From the NCBI RefSeq assembly GCF_004337985.1, contig NW_021940918.1:2894169-2958168 (forward strand): DNA of 64,000 nt. Direction: 5' to 3'. A model generated the notes under the pieces. The model searched no databases. It saw only the letters and a program-made list of their open reading frames with translations, and was not told where the DNA came from. Positions 33,397-45,523 of this stretch are shown one piece after another. Position numbers and translations under genes: made by a program. The stretch comes from Pyricularia pennisetigena (taxonomy: Eukaryota; Ascomycota; Sordariomycetes; Magnaporthales; Pyriculariaceae). Within the stretch, counting starts at the first letter, position 1. Every line of letters begins with the position of its first letter.

Positions 33397-36300
33397 TCAA
33401 TCATCCAAAGAGGCCGCCGCAACAAGTTGTTGCAAAACACGAACATCAGGTTTTGTCCATTCTTCCGAAGGAAGCTTGAGTAGTTCACAGACCAAGTCGT
33501 TGCTCGGCACGACTTTGGGCGGTATGGACCCCTGCGGATCGGCTGGATCTCTTGCCTTCTCGGCAAGACGTCTTAATATCGATGAACTCAAAGCGGCCAG
33601 ATACAGACAGTCGTATGCTTGGTGTGGTAGTGGAGGGGGTCCCCGGTTGCGACCATGGCCAGTCCTCGGCTGTTGATGAACTTTCTCTTTGATATATTCA
33701 AACTGCTGGCACATGTGCCACGTGAGCCTGTGGAGATTCTGGACAAAGTCGCACCCACTCGACAGCCATGCTCGAACAACTTCTGAATCATGACTAGGCG
33801 CAAGGCTGAGGATGGTTTGCGCTACTAGCAGACCTTGCATCAACGCAGGCTTTCGCGCCTCGGGAACCGGTGCCCTATTGACATCAAGGCTTTGCTCGGG
33901 TATCAATGAGATAGCCAGGCCAAAGCAACGGGTCAAGAGCTCATATGGCACTGATTGAGACATGTCTCCAGCCAGAATAGCTGCGAAATGACTTCTGTTC
34001 TGCTCTTTGCTGACTAGAAGCTTCGAAAAGGCTTCGATGGCCACCGGTAGATATGTGTGAAGCTTAGGGTTGTAGGGCGGGAAGTGAAGGTAATCGGCGG
34101 TGAGATTAGGCGCAGGCGCAGGCGCAAACGCTAGAGCAAACTGAAGGAAACAGTATGCGTGTTCTCTTTCCGAGATTTCGACGCAAGTCGATATGTTGGA
34201 AAGGATAGTTACGACATCCTTCATCAAGTCGAGGGTATTGCGGTGAGTCCGAAGTAACATGTTCCTGGTACCGAGATATCGTATCAGGGTGCACAAGAAT
34301 TTAACTACTTCTTCCTCAGCAAGGACTGACCGGGTACGAACTTCGTCCTGCTCGACGATCCCAAAAGACATGTTGCGAATGATTGTAGTAATACACAACA
34401 AGCGGTCAACAGCTCGGTCCAGCTCGTATTCCTCTGACCCCGGCGTAGGCTCATCGTGCATAGTTGAGTTCTCGAAGTGGCATGCACGGATGACATCCTC
34501 GTAATTGGTGATTAGGATCTCGTCAGAGACCTCTACAGTGTTGTCGACCAGGACATCAAGTTGATCTTCGGCACATTCCAATAAGCATTCAATGAGCTCG
34601 CCAGCCTGATTAAGGTCAACTTGAAATTGGCGGGCTTCGCTGGCGGTGAATGTGGCGATTGTATCAAGTGCCACACGGACCTCGGCACGGATGCCAGACT
34701 GGAGGCTTCTGCAAAGAGCATGCAAATCAATGTTGCCAAGGGCGGCTAGAGGCGGAATATCTGGCCGGAGCTCTCTCAACCGTTGTGTGACAAGCTCAAA
34801 GGATTCGCCATAGTAAACGCCTGCGTACTCGTTCTCCTTCCATTGTCGCACGATGGGCTTATAAACAGAAGGATCTTCGGCTGGAATAGGTTCTCTCTTA
34901 GGACCGGGGTCAAGAGGCGAAGGACCCGAAAGTGAGGATCTCACGGCTTTGGCTGGCAAAGGGGATTGCCCTGGGAAATCATCACGGGTCGGCGTCCCTT
35001 GCATACTGCGGGAGAGGCTGTTCCTCGCGTGACCCTGCATCGCAGCTGGGTGCGGCTGAGGCTGCACTGCCGTGCTTGAGAAACCATTCATGATGGGCGG
35101 TTGCCCCTGCTTCCCTGGAGCCGGCGGCTGACCCTGCACCAAGTGAGGTGGCTGACCCGGCTGGCTCATGACTGAGCCTGGCGGCATCTGCCCGGGCATA
35201 CCGGGTTTCGTGGGTGTACCGGGGGTCTGGACGTGACCAGGCATACCTGGATGTTGTTGTGACTGTTGTTGCGCCTGTTGCATTTGCTTTGCGCGGCCTT
35301 GAGCCATGTAGTCGTCAAACCTAAGCAGGTTCCTCTCATAGATCTGTCGAAGTTGTGCCGGCGCCATCTGGAACTGCATAGGATGCATACCCAGCGCGTT
35401 TGACACATTGGGCCACAGGTTGCTCTGCGTCACGTTGCGATACCCACCATGCTTACCAACGGCTTGCCTGAGATTCCACAGGCTGATTGGTCGGTTGTCG
35501 ATGATTGGATTCGGGTCAAGCGGCTGCCCTTGTTTAGACATAAACTGAGAAAGCTTTTCTAAAAACTCGGGAGCTCCAGGTGGACCTCGTTGCATGCCAG
35601 GCTGAGGTGGAATTGGCTGGCCTGGCTGAGGACGCATCGCGCCCGACGGCATCTGGCCGTTGGGCATTTGTTGTTGCCTCGCCATAACATTGCGGTTTTG
35701 ACCGGCCATCTGCGGAGACATCTGCACACCTTGCGGTTGAGCCTGTGGCGATGGCGGAACAGGAGATTTTTGAGCTGAAGGCGACTGAGCCACCTGTTGA
35801 GGATGTTGTTGTTGTGACGGGGGTTGCTGAGGCTGGGGTTGTCTATGTTGGTTAGGTGGCTGCTGATGCTGCTGCTGCTGCTGCTGGAATTGACGTTGCA
35901 TCTGCATCTGCTGGAGGAGTTTCTGTTGGTCTCTTGCAGCCTGCGGCATCTGCTGCAGTTGTTGAAAATGTTGCATTTGTTGCATTTGATTCATTTGTTG
36001 CATCTGACCTGGAAACATTTGTGGTGGCATCTGGCCCATCATGCCCATCTGGCTCATTTGCTGCGGCGACATTTGCCCGACCTGGGGCGGTAAGTGGCCC
36101 ATCGGCTGAGGCATCATCTGCCCTCCCATGGGGCCACCCATCTGCCCAGGCATTTGTCCCCCCATAGGACTTTGGGTATGTCGCGCTTGAGACGGACTTG
36201 GTGCAAACTGCTGATTAAAGGCAGGAGGGTAATTCCCTTGCTGCATGTACGCGTTCGGCTGCGGCGTTCCGCCTTGTTCAGAGGGCGCAGGTGATGGTTG

Positions 36301-36930
36301 ATGTCCGAAGTTTTGGCCTGCAGGGGAATACGGATGGGGAGATGCTGTTGACACTCGTTGAGGTACACTGCCAGGTCGCATTTGGTTTGCCATTATTGGG
36401 GAAGGAGTCGCGTTAGCCGACCCATTGGTCTGAAGATGAGGGTATGGAGATGGTTGTCCGGAAGTAGTTTGTTGCTGTTGTTGTTGTGATTGCTGTGACG
36501 CCTGTTGTTGGGGAGGCTGTTGTTGAGGCTGTTGTTGTTGCTGCTGCGGTGGATAATTCGCATAATGATTTTGCTGAGGCGTCTCAGCGCGAGAAGTTGG
36601 CGCCATTCCCGGGGCCGGCCTGGGCGAGCCCGCGAGGCTGTCTTCACGCGGTCGAGGTCGCTTCGATGGGATAACGGAGTTCGTTTGATACACGGGGTTG
36701 GGAAAGCCGCCGGGCTGGTTGCGCATGTTCCCGTTCTGCATCGCGAGCATTTGTTGAGGGTTACCGAACTGCGCGGTGGCGGCGGGATTGAATTGGCCCG
36801 AATTGGCCATATAGGCAGACGGGTCCATCATGGCTCCTGAAGACTGGGAAGGATCGCTGACGTGATGTGTAAAGCCGTTGCCATTATGGTTGGGGAGAGC
36901 GGCTGAGGCGTCGTTCATCCAGGAGCTCAT
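33397..36930 (-). CDS. SWI1: SWI1, ARID subunit of the SWI/SNF chromatin remodeler
   Basis: The 1177-residue product is the fungal counterpart of ARID1/BAF250. Residues about 453-545 form the ARID DNA-binding domain: FLEKLSQFMSKQGQPL at its start, the core LWNLRQAVGKHGGYRNV in the middle and YERNLLRFDDY at its end. The N-terminal 450 residues are low complexity, with Gln runs (about 126-155 and 340-375), a Met/Gln/Gly/Pro-rich segment and very few charges. The C-terminal part (about 690-1177) is the conserved helical SWI1 region. The ORF is uninterrupted. A minus-strand AG|GTAAG at about 37631 could be the donor of a 5'UTR intron. Nuclear role in nucleosome remodelling is known for the family. 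Confidence 0.92.
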   Translation of the reverse strand: MSSWMNDASAALPNHNGNGFTHHVSDPSQSSGAMMDPSAYMANSGQFNPAATAQFGNPQQMLAMQNGNMRNQPGGFPNPVYQTNSVIPSKRPRPREDSLAGSPRPAPGMAPTSRAETPQQNHYANYPPQQQQQQPQQQPPQQQASQQSQQQQQQTTSGQPSPYPHLQTNGSANATPSPIMANQMRPGSVPQRVSTASPHPYSPAGQNFGHQPSPAPSEQGGTPQPNAYMQQGNYPPAFNQQFAPSPSQARHTQSPMGGQMPGQMGGPMGGQMMPQPMGHLPPQVGQMSPQQMSQMGMMGQMPPQMFPGQMQQMNQMQQMQHFQQLQQMPQAARDQQKLLQQMQMQRQFQQQQQQHQQPPNQHRQPQPQQPPSQQQHPQQVAQSPSAQKSPVPPSPQAQPQGVQMSPQMAGQNRNVMARQQQMPNGQMPSGAMRPQPGQPIPPQPGMQRGPPGAPEFLEKLSQFMSKQGQPLDPNPIIDNRPISLWNLRQAVGKHGGYRNVTQSNLWPNVSNALGMHPMQFQMAPAQLRQIYERNLLRFDDYMAQGRAKQMQQAQQQSQQHPGMPGHVQTPGTPTKPGMPGQMPPGSVMSQPGQPPHLVQGQPPAPGKQGQPPIMNGFSSTAVQPQPHPAAMQGHARNSLSRSMQGTPTRDDFPGQSPLPAKAVRSSLSGPSPLDPGPKREPIPAEDPSVYKPIVRQWKENEYAGVYYGESFELVTQRLRELRPDIPPLAALGNIDLHALCRSLQSGIRAEVRVALDTIATFTASEARQFQVDLNQAGELIECLLECAEDQLDVLVDNTVEVSDEILITNYEDVIRACHFENSTMHDEPTPGSEEYELDRAVDRLLCITTIIRNMSFGIVEQDEVRTRSVLAEEEVVKFLCTLIRYLGTRNMLLRTHRNTLDLMKDVVTILSNISTCVEISEREHAYCFLQFALAFAPAPAPNLTADYLHFPPYNPKLHTYLPVAIEAFSKLLVSKEQNRSHFAAILAGDMSQSVPYELLTRCFGLAISLIPEQSLDVNRAPVPEARKPALMQGLLVAQTILSLAPSHDSEVVRAWLSSGCDFVQNLHRLTWHMCQQFEYIKEKVHQQPRTGHGRNRGPPPLPHQAYDCLYLAALSSSILRRLAEKARDPADPQGSIPPKVVPSNDLVCELLKLPSEEWTKPDVRVLQQLVAAASLDD

Positions 36931-38549
36931 GGCGAGAGGCAGAAGCAGAGGGTGAGGAGCAAGAAGAGGAGAGAGCCCGACCCATCTGGCGACTACGATG
37001 GCGCGGAATTAGCAGCGATCATTGGTTTGAAGTCTGCAAATACAGGTACGAATACAAAAAGTATAAAAAAGGAGATGGAAAATGACACGGCAAGCACTTG
37101 TCGCGATGGAGTCGTCGCGTCGCGGATGAAGTGTGTGTGTGTGTGTGGTGCGTGTGTGTGAATGCTTGTGCCGGGTATGGGGCGTTTTTTTTCTTCGTTG
37201 CGAAAGTGGTCGGGGGGTAGGGTGCTGGGACAGAGTGCTGTACTCGATCCTTTGGGGCCAGGCAAACAGCAAGCACGAGTCGCAGCGGCTCTTCCTATGT
37301 GGGAAACGCGCGCGCGAAAAGACGTGTGGGTTCCGCTAGACTGGGGTTGAGAGACAGAAGCCTGGCAGAAAGGTAAGGCAGGGAGGAGGCGAGGGATACG
37401 CTGCTGAGATGGTGAGGCAGAATTTTTTGGCGCGTTGGTTAATGGAGCCACCCGATCGCAACTTGTCGGGAACAAGCAACCATCAACTTTGGCGGCAATC
37501 AGAGCCTCGTATCATCCAGAAAAGGCTAGGGAATTGACGGGAAAATGTCACGGGACAAAATACAAATGTTATTGCATCGCCGAACGGCCGGGGCTGGCGA
37601 AAACGAGAGCAAGAAAAGGGGAAGGTCTTACCTAAGGCGCGCGTTCAGTGTGTGGATGAACTGAACTGTGTGAACTGTGATGCGAGAATTGCGCTCTTGC
37701 TGGCCAGCCGGGTCGGCTGTATTCTTGCTCTCCTTGGCCCCAACCCGCCGCTGTTCCCTCTTTTCCATGAGTGGACTAGCTCGGTTTTAAGCGAAAGCGT
37801 TTTATAACATGAGTCGAAGCCAATCAAATGCACGCGATTGCTGAGACCTGCGGCAGTCTCCACTTTTGATAGAAAGTAGACCCATCCCATCGCATCAAAG
37901 TCGGCCGTCCCAATGGCTACTGTGCCACAATATGAATCTCTCTGTTAACAAGGCTGGCAAAACCCCAGTCTTGACCTTGGTCAGTCGCATGCATGCTGTA
38001 TGTATGCTATTAGGTCTTCGCCGGCCATTAGGGGCAGTTTGACGGTTATTTTGTGCCTGTCTGGGTGGGTTGCCCATCAAATGAGTGATAACTGTAGGGT
38101 TTTTTGAGGCGCCTGCAGCCATTGCAACTGCAGCTGAACTCTTCTGGCTTAAGTTTGATGTAGGTTATATGGCTTGAGAGCAAGATGAGTGCCGAGCGCA
38201 AAATGTCTGACCTCACCCCTCGCGTGAGAGACTGACTGCTTGTGACGCTGCAGAATAGACTGCAGGCAGGCCACGCAAGTCGTTTTGTAGTTGCGGTCTC
38301 ATGAATGTGAGGCCAAGCTGAACATGAATACCTCGAAACTTTGTTGTGCGCCCGGACAGATTTCTTCGGACTCTGGCTTGTTGAATCCATTTTCTCTTGG
38401 GTGTCTGAGGAATGTCGGGTGCGACGCCAAAAGCCACCACAACAACCTTCCATGGCAGCTGGTCACAGAGCTTCCCAAGTGACAGTGCTAAAGTTGCTGG
38501 TCAATCTGGAGAAAACGTTGTTCCCATGCAACTTGTAAGCTCTTTTTTT

Positions 38550-38581
<32 letters not shown>

Positions 38582-41507
38582 CTCAGCAAACAGATCCGTC
38601 ACCCCAAGGGTTTTGCCCAACTGTGAATTGCAGTTATTGTCGCTTATCACTCAAAGCGCGTAGCAGCAAGACACCCCGCCAATAAATCGCTGCTGCTCCG
38701 AACCAGGCAAGCTTGAGGCGTCAAAAGTGGTTCCATCAACTTGCATGCTCCGTCATTGCTCTTGGTCCAACTCCCGGGAAGAAATGCCATACCAAGATGT
38801 AAATAGGCCAAGACACGTCGATTGAGACATCAATCGACGATGAATTGGAAAGGGGCCACTTTTGACAAATCCGCAGTGACTGCTAGATTTGCAGTCCTCA
38901 CAAAGCCTGATCCGTTAGCTGGCTGTAAACTGTGAAGGTTTCCATCCCAGAAGATGGCGTGTCCTGGTGGAGGGCGGACCCTGGTCCAGGGCCCCCGGCA
39001 GCCCAAAACCATGACTGGCCCAGACAGACACTCGGTCCCTTGGGCTATTCTCGTCGATAGGCAACCAGAAAGGAAGATGTGTGCTTTTTTTTTCGGTGGT
39101 CAGGAAATCATCCCTCTGCTCGGGAAATGGGACTTCCAATGTCGTTTCTGCGTCTTTTTCGCACCATTTTGCGTTGTGTTGCTTGTCCTGCGCTAAGGTA
39201 TGCCTGTAATATAGAGTGCCGGATCGGGACTGGGGTTGTAAGCAAGAAAACAACAACAGACAGGTTCGGCAATAGACGGCAGCAAAACGAGGAAAAGAAG
39301 ATATGCGATGTAAGAACAACAAAGCAGCACAAACGGTGAAGAAAACAGGAAACAGATAAGAGCAGAAAACTATGAGAAAAGAAAGAGTGTGAGAACGTCA
39401 GTCCTGTGCGAAGGACGAGGGGGGGCAGTTGGCCATTTAACGAGGTGTGCATTTAGCCCACCACGTACCCTTGGAGCGTCTTCATCTGGAGGGCCAGCCC
39501 CAACCAAGCCTGCCGCCCGCTAAGGAAAAATCTCCGCATGCGCACGAGGCAGGGTACCTACTCTGTTCGCTCAAACCAGCGACGATTTGCGGAGGAAATG
39601 GACGATTTGGCATTAATCTCATTTCATCTGGTTGTGCCTTCTCTGCTATGATGTTTATTTATAATGGATCATGAGGGGGTAAAAAAAAAAAAAAAACATC
39701 GTGTTGAAACATCATAAGGGTGCGTCGCAAATGGCGGAAGACGCAAAGTTGCCAACGGCCGACCGACCTCATTCACGACCATGCTATACCTCTCGCAGCT
39801 TTCTCACGCCTGGGCCGTTTCGTTTCCCACTTCCTGCGACCCTGCCATCCATTCATTCGTTCCTGATCTACGCCTGTACGACTCTGCAGTCCCCATCATG
39901 ATCCATTCGATCTTGGAACTGGGCCTGATTCACCGTCGAATGACGGAAAAGGCAGCCGTCGTTGTTGGATAGGCTCTGCCGATATCCCTGCCTGCTCCCT
40001 ACACGGCCTGTGTCTCCATTTGTGTTTCTGATCTAAAAGCTGAGCGTCACCGCCGCCTGCGCCCGCCGCAACAGCGGCACTGCTTCGATCAATTTGCCTC
40101 CCTTTCAGCCTTTATTTCTTCCTTGTACTTTGCTTGTTTGTCGATGCTACGCTAATAAGGCTATTATAGCACACAAGAATCCCTTGAGTCGTCATGATGC
40201 GCGGCCACGACGGTTGGGCTAGATTAGGGCAGCCACCTAACCTACTCAGTCCTGGCCTAAGGGGGCTGCTTTCCTCTCAGGTTCCTCATACCCTCTCGGT
40301 GAAGCCGGCAACCTTCCTTTCGAATGCACATTCGTCTTTGACGGGTTTAAGCCTGATAGGTCCCAAATTTCAAAGAATACTTCTTGGGAGCGCCCAGTCT
40401 TTGCATTGGCTGAAACATTATCGCTCCGAGATGGATGGAGATCAGCCTGTGGCAGAAGCCATTAGGTCAAATTCGGGAAAATCACATAATTATCCAGTAT
40501 TTCGTCCCAACCCGCGTGGGATGGACCCTACGACCGTAAGCTAGCAGTGGACTATGCCAGGTACCTGTTCAACTTTATATGTCGGTAACGTCACCACGAA
40601 TGTATGAACGGACGGGTGCATGCTTGAATCCCATACGGCGTAAAGCTCGACGATGAAAACTGTCGAAACGATTCAACCCCTCTTTTTTTATCCCTTCTGA
40701 CAACTTTATTATTTGGTTTTTCTTTTCTTTTCTTTTTCTTGCGCAATTGCATCAGCAATCTAATTAGTTCTGTCATATGCGTGTTGACGCATGCCCTGAC
40801 GATCAAAGACCCCCACACAGATGACAAACTCCACTGCGCTACACCTCAGACGGCATTTGAGTTGGCTTCGTTATCTCGTTTTGCGATCAACTACTGCCAG
40901 ACTCTTCCCGGGACTGTACATGCGTACAATCAGACCCAGCATCATACCTAAAAGTCAAACCAGGAGTGTCTGATTTATACACAATCGTGTTAATTACACG
41001 ACGAAAGCCCCGGGTAAGCAAAGCCGTTGGGGATCCCGGGGTCTAGGCCTTAAATGCAGTATTCTACCTTCCCATCTGGAATGGACTGCCAACGCATCCC
41101 GCTGCATGCGACAGTGCTGTATCACATGGCGCCAGTAGCAACGCTCAATTTGAGATGTTGACGAGGGATCACGCTGCCTGTATTCACAATTTATGAGTTG
41201 CAAGTAGCTCAAAAGAGAACAGATATTCATGGGAAGTTTACCCCTGCTTTTAACGGGCGAATTAATCCTCATTCTCTTGGGTCTATACGCTACGACACAA
41301 TTCGGGATGCTCTTATTAGAAATAGTTGTAGCGAGATCAAAGAAATTGGAAAGTGGCCAGTGCTTTGCCAGATCTGAGTTCGACCTCAAACAAACCCTGT
41401 CGTTACCGAACCTCGTAACGTGCTTAGTGCATCATTTATGTGGCTCAAACGTAAACATTGGCTTGACACATTCAATTGCCTATCTAGGTTTGCAGCAGTG
41501 ATTGGCT
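36931..41507. other. Gene-poor 4.6-kb stretch
   Basis: I find no supported protein gene. The part next to SWI1 is its promoter and probably its 5'UTR, with a GT-rich microsatellite at about 37129-37160. Short ORFs such as 40194-40544 (116 codons, + strand) and 38046-38453 (135 codons, - strand) have no recognisable domain. A T30 tract lies at 38552-38581 and an A16-like run at about 39680-39696. The last few hundred bases should be the EVE-gene promoter. A non-coding RNA gene could be hidden here but I cannot see one. Confidence 0.45.
38552..38581. repeat. T30 mononucleotide tract
   Basis: Thirty T, preceded by T8 and one C, in the gene-poor stretch with no assigned neighbour. Confidence 0.9.
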
Positions 41508-42565
41508 ATGGCCCCCAAACGAAAAGCGAGCGCTCTCGAAGAAAACAGCGCCGAACAGCCAACACTGCGTCGCTCCGCTAGAGCCAGAGGAGCAGCGATT
41601 GCCGACAAGGCATTGGTTCCATCGTCTGCTCAAGCCGGCAAAGAGTCGCCGAAAGTAGTGGCCAAAAATGCCAAACGCCGGCGACCTACAGGCAAGGACA
41701 AGGCCAATGGTGCTGACAGCAAGGTTTCCGACTCGGTCCGTGACCTTGCCTTACGATGATAATCTCACAACTTTCTGGAGATCCAGCCTTTCCTAGTAGT
41801 CCATGACTGACACCTCTCATCAACGCATTTGCTCAGGGATCACCGGCTACTGCTGGAAATATATCAGAGTCAACCGAGGATGTTGCAGGGACGGGCGACG
41901 GCAACAGGCAGTATTGGCTAATGAAGGCCGAGCCAGAGCCACGTTTTGAGCGCGGTGTCGATGTGAGCTTCTCTATTGATGACCTGGCCGCAAAGTCGGA
42001 GCCGGAACCTTGGGATGGTATCCGCAACTATGTTGGTGAGTACCTTATCTAATTGTGAAGATAAGAGAACTCATTACCGCGGTAGACTGACCTCAGGATA
42101 GCACGAAACAATTTACGTGCGATGAAGAAGGGCGACTTGGCCTTCTTTTATCATTCAAACTGCAAGGAGCCTGGAATCGTAGGAACGATGGAGGTTGTCC
42201 AGGAGCATTCACCCGATTGTAAGTATATGACATTGTGTTTGCATTTTTTTCCTGTTCTCCCCAGGAGGATATTCTAACACAACTTAGTTTCCGCACATGA
42301 CTCTAAAGCGCCTTATTACGACGCCTCTTCAAAGCCTGACAACCCTAAATGGAGCGTTGTTCATGTCGAGTTCCGGAGCAAGTTTGCTGCACCCATTACG
42401 CTTAAGGAACTGCGAGAATTGGGTTCCGGGCCTGGAAAGCCACTGCAGAACATGCAGATGCTCAAGCAATCCCGCCTGAGCGTTAGCAAGGTCTCCGAGG
42501 ACGAATGGGAACACCTTATGGGCATAGCAAAAGATAAGGGCCCCATTCGAACAGCCGGTGTTTGA
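41508..42565 (+). CDS. EVE-domain protein, thymocyte nuclear protein 1-like
   Basis: EVE domains are PUA-superfamily folds, several of which bind modified bases in DNA or RNA. The gene has four exons. The first starts at 41508 and ends at either 41723 (AAG|GTTTCC) or 41735 (TCG|GTCCGT); both keep the frame. The others are 41837-42035, 42102-42218 and 42288-42565. The product is about 268-272 residues. The N-terminal 90 residues are basic and disordered with a likely nuclear signal (AKRRRP). The EVE domain starts at [10 protein letters not shown], continues with [34 protein letters not shown] and WSVVHVEF, and ends with [16 protein letters not shown]; all are family landmarks. Its ligand is unknown. 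It is probably nuclear. Confidence 0.88.
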
Positions 42566-43936
42566 AGCTGCGATGCTCGATGATTCATTGTCGTGTATAG
42601 AACTCCCCTAGCTTCTATCTAACGCACCTCTGTGCTGATAGAGGTTTGCTTTTGCTGATTCAGGGGTTCCAGCTGGAGGTTGCTGTGACGTTAGCATTCA
42701 TGTGGCCACGGCAGCTTGTAATGTATATTAACATTTATGTGGCAACTAATATAATACGACCGATTCCACAATATCGTCAGGAGCCCTCTTTGCTCAGATC
42801 TCTAGATCTTTCCCCGGGGTGTAGAGTTGGAAGGTTGGTTTTAGACATCGCGTCTATATGAACTTCTTCAACTGTCCAATTGCATTTATCACTTGGGCTA
42901 GGCTTGTTGACCATGTACGAAAATAGTGTCCCGACGTCGCTGCGAACAAATACAGACTAGTCTCTGTAGCAAGACAGCACCAGCGGAGAATTCTTTTTTT
43001 TTTTTTTTTTATTAAATAGAAGCAAGAGGTAGACTTCATGGCGGGAATACTCGTATAGTTCGTTTTCCCTTCCGCCGTTTGTGCCCATAGTTTAATATAG
43101 ATATCCGAGGTATCCCCAACTTGATGAAATCAATGCACCGGGTGAATAAACATCGATAGACGGTGTATTTTACTAGTAGAATAGTATTTCTTTAGGGCAA
43201 ACCTAGAAAATTCCTTTTCACCATGCTGTATGAGAAAGTAGTATGATGATAAGATTCATTGCAGCTAGTTGCTAAGTCCTGCTGTCAAATAGTGACAAAA
43301 CAGAATTTCCTCCATTTCGGGTGTTGCGTGAGTTATTATTATTGTTCCACCACATGGCTACATAGTAATTTGGACAGTTCTATGGCAAACTCTGAAGACG
43401 TACGTCAACGTCGAGTTTGTTTACGACAATGAATAAGTTGAATATATTCCATCAGCGTCTGAACAGCTGAGCTAAGGGTTTCCATCATTTAGTAAGTATG
43501 AAAGCGATATGTCGTCGCGATACAGTGTATAAATCCGTCTTTTGACCACTATAAAAGGTCCAGCTGTTAAGATGCGATGTTGGTTGACCAACAGAACATG
43601 GTCCCATGTGTTTGTCTAAACAGCACCGAAGGCCCGTGCACAAACTCTCTAACCTAGCTCCCCCACTCAAGCTTGGTTGACACCCACTTATTTCGGAGTT
43701 GTTCATCGCGACATCGCGTCACTTCGCGATTCCCCCTCTCACCCTTTGCGGCGAATTCTGACGTGGAAGCTTTCAACTGAATTAAACAATTACTTGATCC
43801 CCATATCAATTACACACTGCATATACAGTGTATTAATACTACGACCACTGTCAATGGTGATAATCAGCAGTTGCAGCAGTCCAGAGCTTCAAGGTACACG
43901 CCGACGCGTCAAGTCAGGGCCGCGCCAAGCACTACA
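42566..43936. other. AT-rich spacer before the HIRIP3-like gene
   Basis: No gene supported. It includes a T17 tract at 42994-43010 and is noticeably more AT-rich than its flanks. Confidence 0.5.
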
Positions 43937-45523
43937 ATGGCTCCGAAAGCCGCCGCCCTCGAAGCGGCACTGAAGAATGCAGTCCGAACCCTCTACGAAG
44001 AAGTAGGCGACCAAATCAGTGTCAACGCAGTACGCAAGCAAGCGGAGGACGAAATGGGCCTTGACGAGGGTTTCTTTGTATCAGAAGATTGGAAAGCGAG
44101 GTCTAAGACGATTATTAAAGAGGCGATGGTGAGTCTGTGGACATTGGAAACACACTGAGCTTCTAGCTAACCAATCAACCAACAGGATACCGTCCTCAAC
44201 GAGGCGGAGGAGGATAATGAACCAAAACCTTCCCGCACAAAGCCGAAAGCGCAAACAAAGCGCTCCAAAAACACCCTCAAGCGCGAGTCCAGCGAACCCG
44301 AGGAACCCTCAGCGAACAAGCGGCGAAAGAGAGAGGCTGCTCCAGCTGCAACTAAGAAGAAGACGGTCAAGAAGGATACGTCTTCCTCTGACCTCTCAGA
44401 GCTTTCAGAGTTGAGTGACCCAGATGAACCACCAGCGAAGAAGAATAGAGCCACCAAGAAAGCTCCGACTAGAAAGAAGGCAACGCACCCGGTAGACTCA
44501 GATAAGGGATCGGACGATTCGGATGGGGAGACATCCGACGTTAACATGAATGACGGTTCGGAAAGTGAGGTAGAGCCCAAGCCCAAGGCTAAGGCTTCAA
44601 AGCCCAAAGGGAAGCCAACTGCCGCATCTTCAAAGAAGAAAGGAAAACAGCCCGTCGCTTCAGACAATGAGTCTGCGGATGAAAAGGAAGAAAGACCCGA
44701 TATGGGTAACAAAATCGAGGAGGACGGTGCCAAGGAAGCGAGCCCAAAGGCAAAACCGGAACAGGCTACCAGCCCCAAGCAATCAACAGACCCCAAGATC
44801 ACGACGAAGCAAGACGACTCGGAAGACTCGCCTCTGAGCGATGTCGTGGAAAGCCCATCCGGCAACGAGGAGGAGAAGAAGCAGGCAGTTGAACACGACT
44901 CCGACAGTTCCATGTCCATAGTATATGACGAGCCTCCTAAGCGGAAGAAAGGCAAGTCCAAGGGGCCTGCAGAACCAAAGGCGAAGAAAGCTGCGAAGGC
45001 ATCGAGCAACAAGAAGACGGCAGCTGCGGATGCCGCTTCACCAGACGAGTTGGAGATCAAGAAATTGCAAGGACAGCTTGTGAAGTGTGGTATCCGCAAA
45101 ATCTGGGCATTTGAGCTGAAGCAGTATGGCGATGACACAAAAGCAAAGATCAAGCACCTCCGAGGTGTGCTACGTGATATCGGGATGGATGGTCGGTTTT
45201 CTGAGGCAAAGGCGCGTGAGATTAAGGAGATGCGGGAGCTTGCAGCTGATCTTGAGGCTGTCCAAGAGATGGATAAAGCTTGGGGCGTTGGCGGTCGGGC
45301 CTCAAGAAGCCGGGCTGCAGCCTCGAAGACCAAAAAAAAGCTGGCAGAAGACAGCGAGGATGATGACGGCGATGGCGAGGATCGCACCGGCGGAAAGAGC
45401 GATGCTGGCCTCGATGATAATGATGACGACGAGGAGGATGTTAAGACATTCTCTAAAGGCCGCGGGTCGGCCAGATATCATTCTGATCTGGCATTTCTCG
45501 GGGATGAGAGTGAGTCGGACTGA
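43937..45523 (+). CDS. HIRIP3-like histone chaperone / DEK-C-like transcriptional regulator
   Basis: Exons 43937-44128 and 44186-45523 join in phase 0 to 509 residues. The N-terminal 64 residues, all of exon 1, look like a DEK C-terminal-type helical domain (LKNAVRTLYEEVGDQISVNAV). A long disordered middle alternates Lys-rich and Asp/Glu/Ser-rich blocks with several bipartite nuclear signals and many acidic SD/SE sites suited to casein kinase 2. The C-terminal domain, about residues 365-440, reads LQGQLVKCGIRKIWAFEL, LRGVLRDIGMDGRFSEAKA; it matches the HIRIP3/CHZ-associated region, where family members bind H2A-H2B. The acidic tail supports a histone-binding role. Function is inferred from this domain pair, not from close orthology. 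The gene lies between the EVE and AP-1 beta genes on the same strand. Confidence 0.75.

Noticed and set aside
40194..40544. 116-codon ORF in the gene-poor stretch
   Set aside because: No domain and no supporting promoter or splice context.
44167..45387. 406-codon ORF antisense to the HIRIP3-like gene
   Set aside because: Ser/Leu/Phe-rich mirror of Lys/Glu/Asp codons; the + strand has intron-supported domains.
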